Shown here one piece after another: positions 61,848 to 64,000 of a DNA stretch of 64,000 bases. The notes below the pieces were generated by a model. It did no database searches. It saw only the letters and a program-made list of their open reading frames with translations, and was not told the DNA's origin. Each line of letters starts with the position of its first letter. Within the stretch, counting starts at the first letter, position 1. The position numbers and the translations under genes were made by a program. The stretch is from CALRGE01 sp964360635 (GTDB lineage: Bacteria > Patescibacteriota > Gracilibacteria > UBA1369 > 2-02-FULL-48-14), in NCBI GenBank assembly GCA_964360635.1, contig CAYHXO010000003.1, positions 1 through 64,000 of the forward strand. The letters are read 5' to 3'.

Positions 61848-62852
61848 TTACTTCCTATACAACAAACCCCATGCCAACCCTGCCATAAAAACCAAAATCC
61901 CAACGAGTGCGATTAACTTCCCTTCAGTGTGCAATCCAAGCGCCAATGAACCGAAAATCATCGAAGTCACCGCGAAAAAAATCACCACTTTTTGTTCTGA
62001 AAAACCGGCTTTCAAAAGCCGATGATGGAAGTGCATCAAATCACCTTTAAATGGTGATTGTCCCTTTCGAATTCTACGTAAAATAACCCAAGCAAAATCA
62101 AGAATCGGAAAACCGAGAACCAAAATTGTGGTGGCAATTTTTCCACCTGAAATCAATGCAGTAACTGCCAACAAAAACCCAAGAAACATTGAGCCGGTAT
62201 CACCCATAATCATTCTCGGCTTTGGAAAATCGAAAACTAAAAACCCAATTGAAAGCGCCATTATAATTATAGAAAGAGTAATCGCAAGAGTTTGATCGAG
62301 ATAATGAAAACCCGGCCGAATACTCAACAAAAATAAAATCAAAGAAGAAACAAAAGCGATTGAACTTGCCATGCCCGGCACACCATCAACCCAGTTAAAA
62401 GCATTCACCATAACCATTAACCACAAAACTGTAACCAGCGCGGAAAAAACTGCAACTGATCCAAACATCACAGTATCAAGAGGAAAAGTTCCCCCGAAAG
62501 GATTAGTAATTGAAGTCACCCCGACTCCACCATAAACCAAAATTGAGCCTGAAAGAAATTGTACAACAAGTCGTAAAATCGGATGAAGTCCAATTCTATC
62601 ATCAATAAAACTCACCAGAACCAAAAGTGAAACACCAAAAAACACAGAAAGGGTTATTGAATTTGCAGGAATAAAAGTCAAAAAACTTACAAGAAAAGCT
62701 AAATAAATTGCAAGACCACCAGGGTAAGGAATCGGAGCCCGTTGCAAACCATATTTCTTCGGCCGGTCCATAAGGCCAATTCGTGGATAAACGCGCAAAG
62801 CAAGCCAAGCGAAAACGAAGAGAAAACCGAGAGTTGTAATAAAAATTGTCAT
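61848..62852 (-). CDS. WecA/TagO-like polyprenyl-phosphate sugar-1-phosphate transferase
   Basis: 334 residues with about ten membrane segments. Family motifs: RAPIPYPGGLAIYLAF, FIDDRIGLHPILRL with the Asp pair, VMVNAFNWVDGVPGMAS, DFPKPRMIMGDTGSMFLGFLLA and the His cluster DLMHFHHRLLKAGFS. The NxxNxxDG motif and short cytoplasmic loops fit WecA/TagO/Rgp enzymes, which start wall polysaccharide or teichoic acid chains by moving a GlcNAc-1-phosphate-type group to undecaprenyl phosphate. MraY is less likely. Twelve bases after truB. Confidence 0.85.
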   Translation of the reverse strand: MTIFITTLGFLFVFAWLALRVYPRIGLMDRPKKYGLQRAPIPYPGGLAIYLAFLVSFLTFIPANSITLSVFFGVSLLVLVSFIDDRIGLHPILRLVVQFLSGSILVYGGVGVTSITNPFGGTFPLDTVMFGSVAVFSALVTVLWLMVMVNAFNWVDGVPGMASSIAFVSSLILFLLSIRPGFHYLDQTLAITLSIIIMALSIGFLVFDFPKPRMIMGDTGSMFLGFLLAVTALISGGKIATTILVLGFPILDFAWVILRRIRKGQSPFKGDLMHFHHRLLKAGFSEQKVVIFFAVTSMIFGSLALGLHTEGKLIALVGILVFMAGLAWGLLYRK

Positions 62853-62864
62853 GCGCTTCTTATA

Positions 62865-63506
62865 TTATATGCCAGCGGTGAAATCTTCAATTTTTTTTGC
62901 ATCTTCAAGCTTAAAATCTCCAACTCGAGTCCTGCGAAGTGCAGTCAAAACCGCTCCACAGCCTAATTTTTGACCAATATCGTGAACAAGTGAACGAATA
63001 TAAGTTCCACTTGAAACCTCAACTTTAAATTTCACAATCGGCATTTCAATTGAGATATCCCAAAGTCGCATTTTAACCATGACAGGTTTTAGTTCTACCG
63101 GAAGCCCCGCTCGTGCAAGTTCGTAAGCTTTTTTTCCTCCAATTTTTTTTGCAGAAAAAGCCGGCGGCATTTGCAAACTTTCACCACAAAAACTTTCCAT
63201 CACTCGGACAATTTCCTCAGGCCCAAAATCTCCAATCGGCAGACTCTCAACCTTCCCTTCCGTATCATAAGTATCAGAAACTTTTCCTAATTCCATCGTC
63301 GCTTCATATTCCTTATCAAGTTTCATAAACTGAGAAATTTGCTTTGTTGCATCTCGCCCAACTGCCAAAACCAAAACTCCAGTAGCAAGTGGATCTAAAG
63401 TTCCTAGATGACCGATTTTTCTTTCCTTCAAAACTCCACGCATTTTCGCAACAACGTCGTGGCTAGTCCAGCCTGTCGGCTTATCGATAATTATAAATCC
63501 GCTCAT
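62865..63506 (-). CDS. truB: tRNA pseudouridine-55 synthase TruB, short form
   Basis: 213 residues. The N-terminal GFIIIDKPTGWTSHDVVAKMR and the catalytic GHLGTLDPLATGVLVLAVG (Asp in TLDP) are intact, as are FCGESLQMPPAFSAKKIGGKKAYELAR and VSSGTYIRSLVHDIGQKLGCGAVLTALRRTRVG. The protein stops soon after, without the C-terminal PUA-type domain of the ~300-residue enzymes. Its ATG overlaps the murE stop (ATGA type). Confidence 0.94.
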   Translation of the reverse strand: MSGFIIIDKPTGWTSHDVVAKMRGVLKERKIGHLGTLDPLATGVLVLAVGRDATKQISQFMKLDKEYEATMELGKVSDTYDTEGKVESLPIGDFGPEEIVRVMESFCGESLQMPPAFSAKKIGGKKAYELARAGLPVELKPVMVKMRLWDISIEMPIVKFKVEVSSGTYIRSLVHDIGQKLGCGAVLTALRRTRVGDFKLEDAKKIEDFTAGI

Positions 63507-64000
63507 GCTGTTGGGAGTTCCACGTCAATAACGCGAGATAAAATTTCACGAGCAACTTTTCTGTCATCGAAAGGAATTTTTCCATGCCCAACATACTTAT
63601 ATTCTTGCGCACCCTTTCCACAAATCAAAACGCTGTCGCCTTCTTTCGCAATGCTCAAAGCAAGTCGAATGGCCTCAGCCCGATCAAGAACCTGCCAAAA
63701 CCTATCGCCTTCCTTTCTGTTTATTCCCTTTCTAACCATTTCTGCGATTGAATTTGGATCTTCAGTGTAAGTGTCATCATCAGTCAAAACAATAAAATCA
63801 GAATATTTATCTGCAATCTGGCCCATTATCGGCCTCTTCAAAGCATCGCGATTTCCCGTACAACCAAAAACAGTAATCAAGCGACCCTTTGTAATTTCCT
63901 TAAACATTGTCAAAACCTGCTCGAGAGAATCTGCCGTGTGAGCAAAATCAACAACAACAGAAAATGGCTGTCCGGCATCAATAATTTCAATTCTACCTGG
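63503..64000 (-). CDS. murE: UDP-MurNAc-tripeptide synthetase MurE, C-terminal part (5' truncated by the window)
   Basis: 165 residues are visible; the gene runs off the window end. The joining and C-terminal Mur-ligase domains show VVVDFAHTADSLEQVL, RLITVFGCTGNRDALKRPIMG, and GDSVLICGKGAQEYKYVGHGKIPFDDR, which together are typical of MurE. MurE adds the third residue of the wall peptide. The specificity motif DNPR (diaminopimelate type) reads DDTY here (VLTDDDTYTEDP), so the amino acid added cannot be predicted. Confidence 0.88.
   Translation of the reverse strand, partial: PGRIEIIDAGQPFSVVVDFAHTADSLEQVLTMFKEITKGRLITVFGCTGNRDALKRPIMGQIADKYSDFIVLTDDDTYTEDPNSIAEMVRKGINRKEGDRFWQVLDRAEAIRLALSIAKEGDSVLICGKGAQEYKYVGHGKIPFDDRKVAREILSRVIDVELPTA

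Noticed and set aside
1..64000. Recoding of TGA, as in Gracilibacteria
   Set aside because: TGA ends many genes at the expected place (ATGA overlaps at 1567, 2730, 5588, 18468), so the code is standard here.
1..64000. CRISPR array, insertion sequence or prophage
   Set aside because: No regularly spaced direct repeats, no transposase or integrase and no phage structural genes were seen. The repeats in surface-protein genes are coding repeats.

Overview
The window is an AT-rich, very compact stretch of a bacterial chromosome. The standard code is used: TGA is a normal stop, for example in the many ATGA overlaps. I infer a member of the Candidate Phyla Radiation (Patescibacteria), plausibly near Peregrinibacteria. 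The reasons are tightly packed core genes that often overlap by a few bases, phosphoketolase instead of a visible full glycolytic or respiratory set, a short TruB, a SecD-SecF fusion, and giant calcium-binding, SLH-type surface proteins. The assignment rests on gene content, not on a phylogenetic marker tree.

Layout. 1-6154 (+): end of gyrA, a membrane-anchored TSP3/PKD protein, rpmE, a three-gene ABC-2 exporter, tgt and ruvA. 6151-9064: a hypothetical gene, an M24 aminopeptidase and an FAD-linked oxidase. 9170-21988 (+): glmS, a 1393-residue beta-helix surface protein, pyk, ruvC, a TPR protein, prepilin peptidase, manC plus a cupin mannose isomerase, an HNH protein and a lipoprotein. 22111-25220 (+): a SecDF fusion with a parvulin domain inserted in its SecD part, then tRNA-Arg(UCG). 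25304-31699 (-): P-loop protein, type II NADH dehydrogenase, phosphoketolase, metalloprotease with SLH repeats. 31743-34667 (+): priA, trpS. 34714-48213 (+): four giant SLH surface proteins in an A-B-A'-B' order. 48254-52517 (+): pyrG, a protein with two GspF-N-like repeats, an Lgt-like protein, a small membrane protein. 52518-55324 (-): znuB, znuC, znuA and a Fur-family regulator with a palindromic operator. 55421-59610 (-): greA, rpoD, dnaG, lipoprotein. 59704-61086: a decayed island with a broken DUF3800 gene, a candidate small RNA, a gene remnant, and a surface-protein gene whose promoter spacer holds a run of nine G. 61123-64000 (-): a VapBC-like pair, a WecA/TagO-like transferase, truB and the end of murE.

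How it fits together. Much of the window serves the cell envelope: wall precursors (glmS, murE, WecA-like), export (SecDF-parvulin, ABC-2 exporter, prepilin peptidase), lipoprotein maturation (Lgt-like), and large Ca-binding surface proteins. Five proteins share a short N-terminal signature: a hydrophobic segment followed by L/F-K/Q-G. Their promoters resemble one another: TTG-type -35, TATAAT, then short A-rich leaders without a Shine-Dalgarno sequence. The most novel items are the A-B-A'-B' surface locus with its unrecognised repeat module, the G9 promoter tract, the small RNA next to the DUF3800 remnant, the SecD-parvulin fusion, and enzymes with altered signature residues (Tgt without zinc cysteines, Lgt-like, MurE).
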